A stretch of DNA of 7,170 nt from contig JASLJO010000013.1 of NCBI GenBank assembly GCA_030152505.1, positions 1-7,170 on the forward strand, given 5' to 3'. Under the pieces are notes generated by a model, which did no database searches, was not told the origin of the DNA, and worked only from the letters and a program-made list of their open reading frames with translations. This DNA comes from Solirubrobacterales bacterium. GTDB lineage: Bacteria > Actinomycetota > Thermoleophilia > Solirubrobacterales > 70-9. The position numbers were made by a program, and so were the translations under genes. Positions 5,015-7,170 of this stretch are shown piece after piece. Numbering within the stretch: the first letter of the stretch is position 1; every line of letters begins with the position of its first letter.

Positions 5015-7170
5015 ATGGAGAGTGCAAAAGACATCTCTGACGAGGTCGCCGGCGCTCCCACCGAACCCGGCGCCGACCGCGCCGAGCGCCTGCTCGCCGA
5101 GCTGAACGAGCCTCAGCGCGAGGCGGTGCGCCACGGCGAGGGGCCCTTGCTGGTGCTCGCCGGCGCCGGCTCGGGCAAGACCCGCGTGCTCACCCACCGC
5201 ATCGCCTACCTGTTGGCGACGGGACAGGCGCGGCCGGGGGAGATCCTGGCGATCACCTTCACCAACAAGGCAGCCACCGAGATGCGCGAGCGGGTCGAGT
5301 CCCTCGTCGGGCGCGCGACCCGGGCGATGTGGGTGACGACCTTCCACTCGGCCTGCGCGCGGATGCTGCGCGCCGACGCCGAGCGGCTCGGCTACTCGCG
5401 CGGCTTCACCATCTACGACGAGTCGGACTCGCTGCGGATGATCAAACGCTGCATGGAGGAGCTGCACGTCGACCCCAAGCGCTACCCACCGCGGGCGATC
5501 CGCTCGCAGATCTCCGGCGCCAAGAACCAGCTGGTCGACGCTGATGCCTATTCGCAGGCGCAGGGCAGCGTCTTCGAGGAGACGACGGCCGGCGTCTTCC
5601 ATCTCTACGAGAAGCGCATGCTCGAGGCAAACGCCATGGATTTCGACGACCTGCTGGTGCGCACGGTCAACGCGCTCGAGCTGTTCGAGGAGGTGCGCGA
5701 ACGCTGGCGGCACACCTTCCGTCACGTCCTCGTCGACGAGTACCAGGACACCAACCACGCCCAGTACCGCCTCCTGCAGCTGCTCACCTCCGAGCACGGC
5801 AATTTGATGGTGGTCGGCGACGAGGATCAGTCGGTCTACGGCTTCCGTCACGCCGACATCCGCAACATCCTCGACTTCGAGCGGGACTTCCCCGAGGCCG
5901 ATGTGGTCAAGCTCGAGCAGAACTACCGCTCGACCCAGACGATCCTCTCGGCCGCGAACGCGGTGGTCGAGAACAACCGCGAGCGGCGACCGAAGCGGCT
6001 CTGGACCGAGCTGACGGGAGGAGAGCCGCTGCAGCTGCGCGAGCTCTCCGACGAGCACGAGGAGGCGCGCTGGGTGGCCGGCGAGATCGAGCGGCTCGGT
6101 GAGGACGAGGGGGTGAAGCGCGAGGACGTCGCGGTCTTCTACCGCACCAACGCGATGAGCCGGGTGCTCGAGGACACTCTCAACCGCTTCGACCTTCCGT
6201 ACCAGGTGATCGGCGGGACGAAGTTCTACGAACGAGCGGAGGTCAAGGACGCGGTCGCCTACCTCGGCCTGCTGGCGAATCCCGCCGACCAGGTCTCCTT
6301 TGCGCGGATAGTCAACTCGCCGCGGCGCGGGATCGGGAAAACCAGCCAGGGCAGGATCGTCTCCCACGCGAACACAGCCGGGATGACGATCTGGGAGGTG
6401 ATCGAGCGGGTCGAGGAGGTGCCAGGGCTGGGCGGTGCGGCCATCAAGTCGGTGTCCCGCTTCTACGAGACGATGGCCGGCCTGCGCGAACGCGCGGATG
6501 ACGAAGGGCCGGTCGCCGGCCTGCTCGAGGCGGTCCTCAACGAGACGGGGTATCTGGAAGCGCTGGCCGCGGAGCGGACGGTGGAGGCCGAAGGGCGGGC
6601 CGAGAACCTCGAGGCCCTCATCGCCGGCGCCGCTGAGTTCGACATCGAGCGTGAGCGGGAGGGAGAGAGCGAGGTGCCGCCGCTGGAGGAGTATCTCCAA
6701 CAGATCGCTCTCTATACGCAGCAGGATGACCTGCGCGACGAGTCGGTGATCACGCTGATGACCCTTCACAACGCCAAGGGCCTCGAGTACGAGACGGTCC
6801 TCATCGTCGGCTGCGAGGACGGCGCCTTCCCTCACATGAAAGCGCTCGAAGAGGGAGGCGAAGAGGAGGAGCGGCGGCTCTGCTACGTGGGCATCACCCG
6901 CGCCCGCAGTCGCCTCTACATGACCTGGACGCGCGAACGCAGCCTGTTCGGCCGGGCCGAGCGCAACCTTCCGTCGCGCTTCGTCGATGAGCTGCCCGAA
7001 GAGCTGGTCGAGCGGGGCTCGAGCGCGGTCGGCGCCGCCGCAAGCTGGGGGAGTCCTCCCGGAGGCGAGGCGGCCCCGGTCGACCCGGGGCCGACGCTGG
7101 AGCTGCGGACCGGCGATGACGTGGTCCATGCAAGCTTTGGCGACGGCGTTGTCACCGCGGTCGAGCCGGG
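5015..7170 (+). CDS. pcrA: UvrD/PcrA-type superfamily 1 DNA helicase (3' end outside window)
   Basis: ATP-driven 3'-5' DNA helicase of the UvrD/Rep/PcrA family, acting in nucleotide excision repair, replication-fork maintenance and removal of RecA or RNA polymerase from DNA. The frame stays open for 718 codons to the window edge. The SF1A motifs appear in order: Walker A GAGSGKT (50–56), Ia ITFTNKAA (near 80–87), II DEYQDTN (241–247), III GDEDQSVYGFRHAD (268–281), IV QNYRST (302–307), V TLHNAKGLEYE (583–593) and VI EERRLCYVGITRAR (618–631). After a Gly/Ala/Pro-rich linker, VVHASFGDGVVTAVEPG near the end is the start of the Tudor-like C-terminal domain typical of PcrA/UvrD, so only a few tens of residues are probably missing. 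A 28-residue acidic, Ala-rich lead precedes LNEPQREAV. No family residue appears missing. It has its own ribosome site and likely its own promoter, so it need not belong to the cys operon. Confidence 0.95.
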   Translation, partial: MESAKDISDEVAGAPTEPGADRAERLLAELNEPQREAVRHGEGPLLVLAGAGSGKTRVLTHRIAYLLATGQARPGEILAITFTNKAATEMRERVESLVGRATRAMWVTTFHSACARMLRADAERLGYSRGFTIYDESDSLRMIKRCMEELHVDPKRYPPRAIRSQISGAKNQLVDADAYSQAQGSVFEETTAGVFHLYEKRMLEANAMDFDDLLVRTVNALELFEEVRERWRHTFRHVLVDEYQDTNHAQYRLLQLLTSEHGNLMVVGDEDQSVYGFRHADIRNILDFERDFPEADVVKLEQNYRSTQTILSAANAVVENNRERRPKRLWTELTGGEPLQLRELSDEHEEARWVAGEIERLGEDEGVKREDVAVFYRTNAMSRVLEDTLNRFDLPYQVIGGTKFYERAEVKDAVAYLGLLANPADQVSFARIVNSPRRGIGKTSQGRIVSHANTAGMTIWEVIERVEEVPGLGGAAIKSVSRFYETMAGLRERADDEGPVAGLLEAVLNETGYLEALAAERTVEAEGRAENLEALIAGAAEFDIEREREGESEVPPLEEYLQQIALYTQQDDLRDESVITLMTLHNAKGLEYETVLIVGCEDGAFPHMKALEEGGEEEERRLCYVGITRARSRLYMTWTRERSLFGRAERNLPSRFVDELPEELVERGSSAVGAAASWGSPPGGEAAPVDPGPTLELRTGDDVVHASFGDGVVTAVEP

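Noticed and set aside
4517..7129. An 870-codon open frame on the minus strand opposite cysE and pcrA
   Set aside because: It has no recognisable domain, crosses two genes, and is explained by GC-rich codon bias: the sense strand carries every helicase motif and the CysE catalytic residues. Sense codons rich in G/C third positions leave few stops on the opposite strand.

Overview
The window is GC-rich bacterial chromosome with short intergenic gaps, GTG as well as ATG starts, and strong preference for G/C in third codon positions. These traits, together with an Rrf2 regulator–cysK–cysE–pcrA order, suggest a high-GC actinomycete, possibly of class Thermoleophilia (Solirubrobacterales or relatives). 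That placement is an inference from style and gene order, not from a marker phylogeny. There is no sign of a phage, transposon, CRISPR array, tRNA or rRNA.

Layout, left to right: (1) the 3' part of gltX (glutamyl-tRNA synthetase), cut by the left edge; (2) a regulator joining an HDOD/HD domain to a C-terminal LuxR-type DNA-binding domain; (3) a short convergent gap with GC-rich hairpins, probably a terminator; (4) on the minus strand, a NarL/FixJ-type response regulator whose receiver domain lacks several phosphorylation residues; (5) a 47-base divergent gap; (6) on the plus strand, a cysteine-free Rrf2-family repressor, then cysK and cysE (the two-step route from serine to cysteine); (7) pcrA/uvrD DNA helicase, cut by the right edge within its C-terminal domain.

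The most informative block is 2711–4922. The Rrf2 protein has no Fe–S cysteines, lies just upstream of cysK, and ends in GMYFI. A C-terminal aromatic-Ile tail is the type of ligand that enters the CysK active site, and Bacillus CymR is an Rrf2 repressor that works in complex with CysK. The CysE encoded here lacks the usual C-terminal Ile. The simplest reading is a CymR-like sensor in which CysK partners the repressor rather than CysE, with cysK and cysE translationally coupled (TAATG overlap).

Two long inverted repeats (3150–3190, ahead of cysK; 4923–4961, ahead of pcrA) have unrelated arms but are centred on almost the same nine bases (CGSTATGCG). They could be operators, unusual terminators or members of a dispersed palindromic repeat family. 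The two regulators at 858–2663 are also unusual: one keeps a full set of HD metal-ligand residues on a DNA-binding protein, and the other appears unable to use normal aspartate phosphorylation.
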